DNA of 64,000 nt from Anseranas semipalmata (taxonomy: Eukaryota; Chordata; Aves; Anseriformes; Anseranatidae): contig VXAA01007263.1 in assembly GCA_013399115.1 (NCBI GenBank), forward strand, positions 129,403-193,402, given 5' to 3'. A program made the translations under genes and the position numbers. The notes beneath the pieces were generated by a model. The model saw only the letters and a list, made by a program, of their open reading frames with translations. It was not told where the DNA came from and made no database searches. Position 1 is the first letter of the stretch, and each line of letters opens with the position of its first letter. Below are positions 25,583 through 36,557 of the stretch, piece by piece.

Positions 25583-25660
25583 CACCTTACACAAGTTTTA
25601 TACCAGTGCAACTGGACTTTATTGAAACTTTGCTGGCATAAAACTGATGCAACACAACGG
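25583..25660. repeat. Ancient palindromic repeat, copy 5
   Basis: Inverted arms TTTTATACCAG (25596-25606) and CTGGCATAAAA (25633-25643) match at 10 of 11 positions around a 26-base centre containing ACTTTATTGAAACTTT. The flanks CACCTTACACAAG and CTGATGCAACACAACG extend the imperfect mirror. Confidence 0.5.
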
Positions 25661-26804
25661 ACAATATGGCTCTTTGCTACCATTACTTTTTTGCAATATA
25701 AGAAACACTGATTACCTCTGTCACGCTTGAGAATATGATCAGTCATGACAGAATTGTTTGCGGATCTCTGATGCATCTGGTACTATAACCTCCGAGGATT
25801 CTGCATGCACCATCTCATTATTATTTTCCTATATTAATAATTGATCATCTCTGAAAATGTATCTAGAATTATTCTCTTGTTATCTGATGGTATCTTTGAT
25901 ATGTATTTGACATTTTGCGCTCTTAGCTTCAACCTTCCTCCGTTTTGATGTCTCTCCAATGTCTTCCATGAACTCTTTCTGCTAAAGGTAAAGCTTTCAA
26001 GTTCATAGTTTTCTTCTACAGTACTAAGGAAAAAAAAAAAATATATATATATATATATATAAAATCTTCATCACCCCATCTCTTTGTACATCTTTCTCAT
26101 GTGACAATTGGACACTTGCCAGATGCTGGAGTCCTACCCACTATTTCATTTATTCTAGAATTCATTTAAGTTAGCAAATGTCTGCAAGCCAGCAGTTACA
26201 CACACAGCTTCAGCAGAGTTGTGAGAAAGACCAGATATATTGAATGTGGTATTGGAAGATTCACTAAGTATTTCAGAACAAATCCCTACTGTTACCTTTC
26301 TCTGGTCATTGTTCAAGCAGAAAACAGATCTTGTCTTGGAATTAGGATGAGGAAAATAATGGATATTCTGCTGTGCCTAAAAAGTCCTGTAGTTGGTACC
26401 TGGCAGCTGCTCTTCTCTCTAGCTGTAAATCTGGACTGGCTACCTGCAGCCCTCTGAGTTCCTAGTATACACACATCTGCCACAAAGTCAAGAAAACTCC
26501 ACTTACAGAAACCCTGAGATACTGAGAACAATTTTGTGATCTTACTTACCACTTTTCGTCAAAACTTAATGTATCTGAAAATTACTAACCTGTTCCAGAT
26601 ATGAGCAAGCAAGCAAAGTACAGGTTAATTTGATGAATCAGGAAACATGACTGTTATTATTTTTATGTAGGATGGGATCTATTTCATGTATTATTCAGCA
26701 TGATGAAGAAGTAAAAATTAAGTGACTAACTACAGCAAAATCCTGTGGTCTTCACTCTGGCTTAACACAAGCTGTCTAGCTCCTGGCAATTATAAGGGAA
26801 ATTA
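25661..26804. other. Unique noncoding stretch with (AT)n
   Basis: A poly-A run passes into (AT)n at 26030-26061. No gene is recognised. Overlapping frames on both strands at 26221-26552 look like chance. Confidence 0.55.
26030..26061 (+). repeat. Poly-A followed by (AT)n
   Basis: Eleven A and about ten AT units. Confidence 0.96.
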
Positions 26805-26862
26805 TCTGAGTCGTGTCCGAGTAAAACATGAGTAAAGGTCCTCAGGATATGGCCCACAATAA
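26805..26862. repeat. Ancient palindromic repeat, copy 6
   Basis: CCGAGTAAAACATGAGTAAA followed by GGTCCTCAGGATATGGCCCA fits the outer arm and end of the old amniote repeat (ACTCATGAGTAAGG-type arm, CAGGATTTGGCCC-type end). Only one side is clear. Confidence 0.4.
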
Positions 26863-29800
26863 CTCAGAATTTCCTTTCTATTATTAGTCTAATGATTTCA
26901 GCAAAAGTAGCAAGCAGAGACTGGGTGAGTTCTGTGGGGTAGTCTTGTAATTTTGAGATCAAAGACTTAGCAATCTTCAAAGATAGGTTTTCAGTCTAGT
27001 ACATCCTAGATTCAGAACTTCAAGGTGATATTATTGTAAGCTGCCAGTTACCCAGATGAATATGTAAGGTGAGCAAAATTGATCCTTGAAAATATGAAAC
27101 TGCTTTTTCTTCATTCGTAATTCTCTACAACTGATAATTTGTCAAAAAACAATACTGAGAAGTTTAAAAGGAAAACTGGGAATGGAAAGGATCTGGCATA
27201 GGGTGCAAAAGTGGAACTACATGAGTATTTCAGAGGCATCGACAACTTTTACATACACAACACCTCAACTATTCTTCTATGAGGAATGCGTGGCAACAGT
27301 TGACAGGTAATGTTTTATTTCAGAGTAGGTAGTTGTTGTTATAGTGCATTCAGTACATGGGATGGTAATGGCTGTGGTGTGACTTACACTGTTAGAACAA
27401 GGCTGTGGTGTGGCATTTGGCCAGTGGTTGAAGTGAAAACTGAAAAGTGACAACGGTATCCTGCCAAAATCTGGTATTGTCCCACAGGCTTTTCATTTTA
27501 TTCCAAAGGTCATAACATACTGTATTCAGCCAAATCTGCTTCAAGAAATTCCCGCTCAAGGAAAAACACTTCTTGACAGAATAAGTGCTTTGATGATTTT
27601 ATTATTTTTATACAGATTTTCTTTGTACAGAAATAAGCTTGTAATGTCTGTGTGCAAAAAGGTAAAATCCTGTGAAAAATGTGGCACAGTAAATGGATAA
27701 ATCTTGTAGCTCAGCAATTTGTGTCAATGTTTTACATAGGAGGAAATCCTCTGTGACATGTATCTGATAATGGAATCATTTCATATAAGGGTGCTTACTG
27801 TATGAGGGCTCTACTGTTTGCAGCACCATACAATGGAGTACATTAGCAGCATAGCACCAATTTAATACCAGGCATTGAAGGCTGAGCCTTGCTTTTAGTT
27901 ATTGCATCAGCAGGAGTTAAAGAAGCCTTGTTCTAAAAGTAAAGGCCAGAGGGGCAGGGTTGAGAGCTAGCAAATACTGAAGAGTGAGGCTTTTTGCGTA
28001 AGTTGGACCAGGTTCCCTTTCCACTGCTGTTTTTATATACTGACTTGTGATTCTTATTTAGAAAAACACTCTTCACAAACCGCGAGTTCTGAAAATCAGG
28101 TCTATTTTTCTGTCTGTCTAGGCTCTTTCACTTCATTACCTAAGTGCCTCCATCATACTAAGTACCTAATACCTCCCATTATCTCAGTGAGTCATTCAGA
28201 GGTTGGTTATTTAATATCATTAATTCATTATGAATAAATATTAGGGCTAAAATCTACATTTGCTCTGAAAGATGGAAACCTTTTTTAATTTCTGAGGTCT
28301 AGGTTACTTAACAGCATATGAAAACACTGAAAATATTTTATGAAAAACACTAAGAGCAAAATAAACAACAGCTTCCCAATGAGATATAATATTTTGCCTA
28401 ATAATAAATGATAATTATAATTTATTTTTAAACCAACAGCTGATGATAAGCAGGTAGACTAATTTAGTTTTGAGGTAGATTTCCTTCCCCATTTAACTTT
28501 TCCCCTGAAATGTGAGGGCATGAGGAAGAATTCAGTCATATTTCCTCCTAAAGAAGGAACTCGTGCTGGAAAAACAGGCAGGTTGGACACATCAAAGCAA
28601 GGTGAAATGTGCTTCTTTTTAAATGCCCTGCCAGCTTTGCTGGCCATGCAAATGGAGCAAAACAATGGTCTTGCTTTCCTACACCATCATTTTGATGGCT
28701 ACCACCTAAATTTATGCTATGATGAGGAAGCTCTTGTTGCTGGAACTTCTTTTGTAGGACCACAAGGGTACCTTTTACTTTCCCCAAGACTAGGGTACCT
28801 ACATCCACACTGCCTTACGACTGTTCTGATTGGAAGTGTATGCCAGTAATTTTAGCTTCTGCCCATTTTATTTGTTTACAGTACATGCTTACACACATTT
28901 CTGAGTGAGTGCAAGACATCCTAGAGAGCCACTTCTGCTTCTTCTACTTCTTCTACCTTGTAGGACAACTCAAGCTCAAGGCTGTCTCTGCAGTACAAAT
29001 GGGCAGGGCATGAGCATGGCCAGGGCTGTTCAGCGAAGTCATTCGTGTTGTATATTGTAATGCCTTACGGTAATGTTAGACAGTCAAGGTCAGGTGAGAA
29101 AGCTATATGAACTTCTTTGCAGAAGGCCTCAAGTCAAATATTGCAAGGACTGATGTGAACTGGAAGCAGAGTAAATTTGCAAGAGCATGGCTCAGGGAGC
29201 ATGCTTTGTGCTAGCCCTTGCTCGGACTCTTACTCTTTGCAAATATGATGTAGTCTCTTCATCTTGTATTTTTTCTCATATTGATTCTCCTTTCAGCCTA
29301 AACTATGACTGAAGCCACTGAGGCTGCTGTTTTAAATTTGAGAGTATAGGTAAAGAAAATACCAATTGCAGTTACTCAGAAAATAGTTACCGAGACTGAA
29401 TGGAAATTTGGAAGGGATAGAGATCCATGTGTATCTTTTCTTCCTATATGTCTTACCACTTGCTCAGAGCCATACCTAAATGGGAAAAAAACAAGTCTTG
29501 CCCACTGGACATGAGAAACATGACAGAGCTCAGACAGTGTGGCACTCTATGGAAGCACAAGGCATGCTGTGTTACAGTCAGAGCAATCTTGATTCTCTTC
29601 TGATTATGTCTCTCAGACAGGTTTGGTGCCACCTTTGTTTTTCTTCCTACCAAATCTGAGCTCCTGTCTTGATCAGTCTGGAGCAGATAACTTCAGAAAG
29701 CATTTCATAAGAAAAAATCTACTTTGTGCCTCTAGCAGGCAACCTTTCATTTTCTTTAGAAGAATGTTTCTGATCTTAATGTTGTGATACCCTGCTCTCC

Positions 29801-29884
29801 TTTTCTCATCTCCCAGCAGCTTTTTGCTATTTTTTTTTTTTTTTTCTACAGAAAGTGCATTTCTCATAACTGTATTTCTACCTT
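26863..29884. other. Unique noncoding stretch
   Basis: No recognised gene. The + frame 28520-28849 (109 codons) and the minus frame 28548-28808 overlap and match nothing I know. An octamer (ATGCAAAT, 28646-28653) lies near a SOX-like AACAATGG (28661-28668). A poly-T run sits at 29830-29845. Confidence 0.5.
28646..28668. promoter_or_regulatory. Octamer and SOX-like words, 7 bp apart
   Basis: ATGCAAAT (POU/octamer consensus) at 28646-28653 and AACAATGG (SOX consensus) at 28661-28668. The order and orientation differ from the classic composite element, so this may be coincidence. Confidence 0.15.
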
Positions 29885-29885
29885 N
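29885..29885. other. Ambiguous base (N)
   Basis: A single undetermined base. Confidence 0.99.
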
Positions 29886-32763
29886 GCCTTGTTTCCTGCA
29901 AAACTCTGACTGTCAGTATACCTGTCTAATCTCCTCACCCCTCCACTCCCACGATATATGCCTGTACCATATTATGATGACCCTCACTCAATTCCTAACC
30001 AAGTTGTGTGGAAGGACTGGGATTTGTTTTATCTGTCATATCCACCACATTTTCAGGATGGATAAATACTTGTAGTCAAGAAAAAAAGAAAAAAACACTG
30101 GATTAGAGGACTTGAAGAAAAAGCTGTTGAAACTCCACCCAAGCTTAATTTGAATTCACAAGCTCAGTTTTCCCTTTCAAGTTTTATTAATGTGATGGTT
30201 TTCAAATCTGTAATGCTACAGCTGTACAAGTCAACAGAGAGTTTGGCAATGGATTTTTGGTTAGTATGTATGGAATAGAGGTGCCAAAAATAAGTGTAGT
30301 GAACCTTTGTGCATAAGTATATTTAATAAAAACATTTTTTTATATCAGAATTTTTTTTTTTTTTTTTTTGGAATAAAGGGTAAAATTGCTGATGTATGTT
30401 TCCAGGAAAATCCTTCGGTTTTGTTTCTTAGCCAGAATCCTTTTGGACTATTTCTTTAAACCAAATCATTTTTCTTTCATGCAAATGTAAAGATTTGAAA
30501 GGACTAAAACCAAGCATGGACTCAGTATTTTGAGAATGCATGGAATACTCCTTTTGTCACTTAGCTTCCCCCGTATATTCATATGTGGTTACTTACCCTT
30601 TTGTCAGAAATCTCTAGGGAGTTAGGGAGCTGGCTATCTTATGATCTGGAACATGAACCGAAGTATTGCTCTCGATAAATTACATTTGAAGTGTTTAGTG
30701 GAAAATTAGCTCCTCTTGGGTACTACAGAATGTTGCAGCCTTGAAGTGCCCGTGTTATAGAAAGTAATTCATATATCAAACATGCAGTAATCCCAATGAG
30801 GATGCGATGTGCTAAAGTGGTCTGGGAAGATGGGATGTTTTTTTCTGCTCACTGTGCCTAACAATGCTGAAATGTTTTTTCCCTGTCCATTTACTTTAAC
30901 AATGTGCCATTCTGTACCTCATAAGCACTTAATTTATTCCAACTCTTTGGCCTGACCTGTAATCCCCCCTCTCCTTACCCATCTGACCCATCTGTGTTTC
31001 ATTTCCCACTCATCAGCATCCAAAGAGCTAGGCCCAGGCCCTGTTTGGAGCCATTAGACAGAGATTGGCACTGTTCCCTCTTCCTGCACCACATCCTCCG
31101 CTGAAAAAAATGACCATCAGATCAGAGAACAGAGCCTGCTTTGTCCCCAGCAACCAAGATCTGGAAGCACTTTCAATCATTTGCACTCTATACCCACTCA
31201 AACGCATTAATGTGATCAACATTAGGCCTGTTGTGGGCATTTTTTCCAGCAAATAGCTTGCTAACATTCCAGGCATGTACTTCCCTGAAAACAAGACTGA
31301 GACAGGGCCCTGAATATTCAATTGGAAAATCACCAAGAGCAAGAGCTTAGCTTGGCACGGCTGGTGTTGATTCTTAATAAGTGACTTCCTAAAGCTGAGG
31401 CATGGGGCTTACAGCTTCAATGACTTGTTTGAAAAATATTTTGTAGGTGCCTCATACCACTTTATTTCCTGTGGTATGCGTCATATTGTGAGCTATTCTG
31501 AGCCAGGCTGTTTAAGCACACCAGCATTTTTTTTCCAAGATTGCGGTGTTTAACTAAAAATGTGCTTATACAAGATGAGCTCATAGCTATTAGTGCTGAT
31601 GTAGTTTTAACTACTTGGATACCAATAGCCCAAGGCCTAAAACCTGCTGAAAAGGAGGAAAATCTAAGCAAAAAAACACTTTTCACAATCATTTAAGGCT
31701 TTTCAAAGACAAGGTAACAGGGAAAATATTTCAAATTCAGCTTTTGTTACTATAGGAAATTTGCTATAGTAAATACCTTTCATCTCATTAGAAAGGCTCA
31801 CTATTCAAAGACTAGTGATATGAACAGCTGAAGAGGTTTGAGACATCCAGTTAAAATTAATTTCTTTAAAGTTTCTGCCTGTGCTACATATGTTGCATCG
31901 AACAAAAGCAGCTTGTATGTAGTTCCCTAGTGCAACCGGATGGACTAGGTACATACTAATGTTTTATTCATTTTCATTGGTCTTTCATTGACACTGCTAC
32001 CATGACAAAGCAAGTTTGACTATGCTGAAGGGGATCAGCAAAGATTTTTGTCAAGGCACTCCACTGCGGGAGAGGGTGTCTGGCTGTCACAACGCTATTG
32101 TTTAGTGACGCGCTCTTGTACAACTCCCCATTCTCCCAGCTGAGAGAAGATGTTGGTATTTTGCATAAGACAGTTGAAATATCAAGGGGGGAGATTTTTG
32201 GAGCTTACCTTGGTGCCTAAAGAGAAGTCTGAACAAGTCTGTGAGGTATCTTGCAGAAACCCAAGTGTGTGGTTTCAAAGTCCATTTTAGAGAAACTGCA
32301 CCTGCCTTCATCATATCAAGTTGTGTCAGGTATAAAGTTCTAAAAAAAATTAAAAAGAAAAAGGCTGGATATCTATATGAATTTTTTAAACCGTTCATTT
32401 GCAAGTCAAAAGCTGTTTACTGACTTGATCTGCATCTAGAAATTCCATGTAGAAGAGAAAATCGAAATACTCACAAGAGAAAAAATAGAAATAATTTACA
32501 GTTTTCCAAAATATGCTAAGGATAGAACAATGGGAATGGGAAAGGCAATGACTTGCAAATGACATGATCCTTTTTTGTAGCATCAACTATTTTAGAGACA
32601 GGAGATTCAATTGTAGAATAGCTTATCTAAAAGTACATTTGCTTGTCTGCAATTTAATTTAATCCAGACTTCTTTTTCCGTACTTCAGTGAAAAATAACT
32701 GAGAGAAAATTTACAGCCACAAATGTCAACAGGAATGTTTTATCATTTGCATTAAAAGATTTG
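29886..32763. other. Unique noncoding stretch, two parts look conserved
   Basis: No gene recognised. Poly-T occurs at 30351-30369. The segments 31030-31345 and 32030-32330 are of high complexity with little simple sequence and carry words such as AACGCATTAATGTG, CTATTGTTTAGTGACG and TTTTGCATAAGACAG. They are candidates for conserved noncoding elements. The minus frame 31028-31342 (104 codons) matches nothing I know. Confidence 0.45.
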
Positions 32764-33240
32764 AGGCTTGGGCCCCTCACTACAAGAAGGACATCAAGGT
32801 GCTGCAGCATGTCCAAAGAAGGGCAACAAAGCTGGTGAGGGGTCTGGAGAACAAGCCCTACGAGGAGTGGCTGAGGGAGCTGGGGTTGTTTAGCCTGGAG
32901 AAGAGGAGGCTCAGGGGTGACCTTATCGCTCTCTACAGGTACCTTAAAGGAGGCTGTAGCGAGGTGGGGATTGGTCTCTTCTCCCAAGCGCCAGGACAAG
33001 ATAAAATGGGCTTAAGTTGCACCAGGGGAGGTTTAGGTTAGATATTAGGAAAAAAATCTTCACTGAAAGGGTTGTGAGGCATTGTAACAGGCTGCCCAGG
33101 GAAGTGGTTCAGACACCATCCCTGGAGGTATTCAGAAAACGTGTAGATGTAGAACTTAGTGATATTGTTTACTGGTGGACTTGTTAGTGTTAGTTTATAG
33201 ATTGGACTGGATGATCTTGGAGGTCTTTTCCAACCTAAAT
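32764..33240 (+). mobile_element. CR1 LINE, short 3' copy
   Basis: A 5'-truncated CR1 copy in sense orientation. It starts within the C-terminal part of ORF2: [18 protein letters not shown], then [20 protein letters not shown] and [18 protein letters not shown] are read in frame up to about 32950, and the frame 32799-33041 is open for 80 codons. The 3' UTR includes AGGTTTAGGTTAGATATTAG, GGCATTGTAACAGGCTGCCC and TGGACTGGATGATCTTGGAG. The terminal octamer repeats have decayed to AATGATTCATCTATCT. The lack of upstream ORF2 makes it inactive. Confidence 0.95.
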
Positions 33241-34348
33241 GATTCATCTATCTAAAAGTTCTATTGGTTAGACTGTTTTTGTCATAAATGCATACATCCA
33301 AACTGAATTCAGACCCTTCTCTAATAGGTAACCTAGCAGTTTCTTCCTGAATTGCCTAAAAATGTCTCCTGTGTAATTCTAGCAACACTGCCTACCCTTT
33401 TCTGTGGATTCCGTGGTAATTTACAGTACTGTGTTAACATGGTAGTACTTTTTGACAATGTTCAAGAGTGGACGTCTGGGTTTGTTCATCAGAATCATAA
33501 CTATGTGGATCCCTCATAGGAGACAAGAACCTAGATTCTGTCAGAAATTTGCATAAATCAGAGATTATGCTTATTTATCCCCCTCCTTCCCAATTTTTAT
33601 AAAGAACTTCTCTTTCAAGTGGGTTAAGATCTCAGTGGAGTATAGTTTCAGCTATAGCTACCCACAAGGTCCCTGCAAAGCAAATTTCAAAGCTTCAAAT
33701 CCTTTTCAAAATAGACTATGTTTATTACAAATTGTTTTGTGTTATAGAAAATAAGCTTCCCAATTTAGCAAAGTAATGGGAAAAGAATGCATGTAATAGA
33801 ATGTCAGAATAACAAACTCTGTGAAAAATCACAGTATTGCGGGGTAGATCTAGTAGTGCTAGTGGCTGTCTGCTGTGATGCTGAAGTTCTATCCTCATAA
33901 TGTTTGAACTGATTTGAGTTTTTCCCTAATTTGGCCCCATAACAGAGCTTTAATGTTTAACATGGGCATAAATTTGCTGTAGCCCTCAAGTGAAGACTAT
34001 ATTTGAGAACTGAATAGAACGCTTGAATTTACTCTCCAGATTTTTCTTCCATGATCAAGTAAAGTTCCATGTAACTTTCCTTCCCACTGTAATGCACACA
34101 AAATCTCAGGAAACAGCAGGGCTTAATTAGGACCCTGGTTTATAGTTTCACCTGAAAAAATACATTTTAAAAATCATATATGTTTGGCTGTGCAGATTTT
34201 TAGTCAATAAATTCTTGCTAATTAATCACATTAACGGCACTCCTTAAAAGTTGAAATAAAATCACAAAACAAACCAAATACCCCATAAATATCATGTATA
34301 AAGAACCATTCACCAATGCATAATCTGTATGTCTAAGAACATTTACAA
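33241..34348. other. Unique AT-rich noncoding stretch
   Basis: No gene recognised. The end of the stretch (34115-34255) has homeodomain-like words (GCTTAATTAGG, GCTAATTAATCAC, CATTAACGG) and may be conserved. Confidence 0.5.
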
Positions 34349-34784
34349 TTTTTTCTTGTCTTTTTCTTCTTTTTTTCTTTCTTATCCTTTCTCTCTTTGC
34401 TTCTCTTTTTCTCCTTCTCCTTCTCCTTCTCCTTATCCTTCTCCTTCTCCTCTTTCTCCCTTTTTCCCTTTCTCCTTTCTCCCTCCTTCTCTTTCTCTTT
34501 CTCTTTCTCTTTCTCCTTCTCTTTCTCTTTCTCTTTCTCTTTCTCCTTCTCTTTCTCTTTCTCTTTCTCTTTCTCTTTCTCTTTCTCTTTCTCTTTCTCT
34601 TTCTCTTTCTCTTTCTCTTTCTCTTTCTCTTTCTCTTTCTCTTCTCTCTTTCCCTCTCCTTCTCTTTTTCTTTTTCTTCCTCCTCTTTTCCTCTTTCTTT
34701 TTATTTCCCTTTCTTTCTGTCTCATTCTCTCTTCTTTGCTCTCTCTTTCTGGTCTTTTTTTCCATTTCTTTTTCTTTTTTTTCC
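34349..34784 (+). repeat. Long polypyrimidine tract with (CTTTCT)n core
   Basis: About 436 bp, nearly all C and T on this strand. The core at about 34490-34642 is an almost pure array of TTTCTC hexamers; the flanks are CCTTCT-, TTTTTC- and CTTCCT-rich variants. Because the hexamer contains no stop in several frames, it gives long false open frames: Ser-Phe and Ser-Leu repeats on the plus strand, Glu-Lys and Arg-Glu repeats on the minus strand. Such mirror-repeat tracts can adopt triplex (H-DNA) structures. It ends in CTTTTTTTTCCAGGC, which looks like a splice acceptor by composition only. Confidence 0.98.
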
Positions 34785-36557
34785 AGGCACAGTGCAAAAA
34801 GACACCTGTTATCAGAGATAAAAGTTCAGTAGATAAAGCCAAACACTTTTTTTTTTTTAATGGTATTTGGTTTGATGGTGTAACACTTTTCTCCTTCTAT
34901 CTTGACTTTAGATGCCTGTTTGAGAATTTTAACCACAAGTGGATGCAGTCACCCTCCCCCAGACAAAAAATAAAATGTAAAGAGAAGTCCTATTCAGTCA
35001 TTGTATTGTCCCAGGATGCTGAAAGCAGTAATCCTCAGTGCAAATGGTGGCACTGAATGCTGCACTACGATCTGTGACTGTCTGATGTAGAGTTGATGAC
35101 ACAAAGGCAGGATTATTTTGAGCCTAACCTCTAACATAAGAAAGTAAAATAAATAAACAAACAGAAACAGTCTGGGTTTGCTGGATTATCATTTATGACA
35201 GAGCTACTTGTTTAAAAGCATTGGTGCAAAACCACAAAAACAACATCAAGCAACTTATGAACTGGCAGACTTTTAAATCAAGGTATATATCATTTTGTCA
35301 AAGTGCTTTGAATGAAGCATGAATGACAGTAAAAACAACTTGTTGTACCTTCCCTTAGGAAGGAGCAAGTGATTCTTATGGTAGAATAATTTCTCCACTT
35401 TTGCTTTTAGTGAAAAGGCTGTTTCTTCTTTGTAAACAGATGCTGTTTTTTCAGATAGTCCTGAGTGACTATCAGTCTCTTTTACCATAGGTCAATGGTA
35501 TGCATAGAGCACTTTCTATTATATGTAAGCAAATTCATTTCCATTTAAAGTGTTATGTTTAGAGGATTTATATTGCTGTCCTAATATCTGAGCTTGGAAT
35601 ACAAAAATATCTCTCCACATTTTTTAATAGAAAAATTCAGAAAATGATTGTTCTAATTACTTTTGGAAACAATAAATCAGTTATTTTAGATACTTATGAT
35701 GCTGAGTTATTCTCATTTTTTCACTATTATTTCTGGATCATAGTAGCTTTTCTAAATATCTTTTCTTCTTCAGGTTCTCCTTGAAATGTCTATATTCTCT
35801 CTTAGTTTTACTACTTTTCTAATGACAGTCTGGCCCCAGAAAACCTGCAAGATGTTCAAAGCACAAGGTCTTTTTGTGATCTTATGCAATAATGCCTTTC
35901 TCAGTCTACACATATCAGACATACAAGGCATGGCTTTGGCATACAAAGTCATTATACAAAGACAACCCCCTTTTCACTTACATTTACTATTATTGTTTAA
36001 CATGAAGACAAATAGTTGAGGATCACAATCAGGGTGGTCATCAAAGAATGTAAAAGACTTGAGACAAACAAGACAGGTTCAGGTGTGATGAAGGAGCAGA
36101 GTAACAAATGAATAGAGCTGATGTAAGAGACTCTCAGTCTGTGGCAGTGAGCTCAGCTCTATAACTGTTTATCCAGTACTAGGAAAAATAAAGCTTTGTT
36201 CTATGCCCTAAATAAAATCAGGACACCAGGAGGAGTCAATGGTGGCCTTTCCCCATACACAAGAGAAAAGAAAGAGACTTAATGGAAGAGAGCAAATTAT
36301 TTTTCAGAGAAGTGAAGAATCCAGAAAACTTAGTTGGCAATGTTGAAAGAGCTATTGCACTGCAGGATAAATGGTCACATTTTTAGGTTATGATTGTGAT
36401 ACTAATTTGTGAAGGATATCTAAGGTAGAGAAAAACAGGCTGTGCTTCATATGTTAGAGAAGGGAAAATTAATGAGTGGATTTAAAGACAGTGATCATAT
36501 CAGAGTGATAAGTCCATGATAAAACAAAACGAGTGACATGTTACTTGCAACAGTGAA
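34785..36557. other. Unique AT-rich noncoding stretch
   Basis: No gene recognised. The plus frame running out of the polypyrimidine tract to 35056 has no known similarity beyond the repeat. Confidence 0.55.

Noticed and set aside
27371..27413. Direct repeat GGCTGTGGTGTG at two sites about 35 bp apart
   Set aside because: Short and without flanking structure; probably chance.
31028..31342. 104-codon minus-strand open frame
   Set aside because: No recognisable domain. The segment is better described as possible conserved noncoding sequence.
34770..34800. Splice acceptor at the end of the polypyrimidine tract (TTTTTTTTCCAGGC)
   Set aside because: Any long pyrimidine tract gives a high acceptor-like score. 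No open exon with a donor follows.
34329..35056. Long open frames of 110-219 codons on both strands
   Set aside because: They are translations of the TTTCTC-type tract (Ser-Phe, Ser-Leu, Glu-Lys, Arg-Glu repeats), open in many frames because the unit has no stop.
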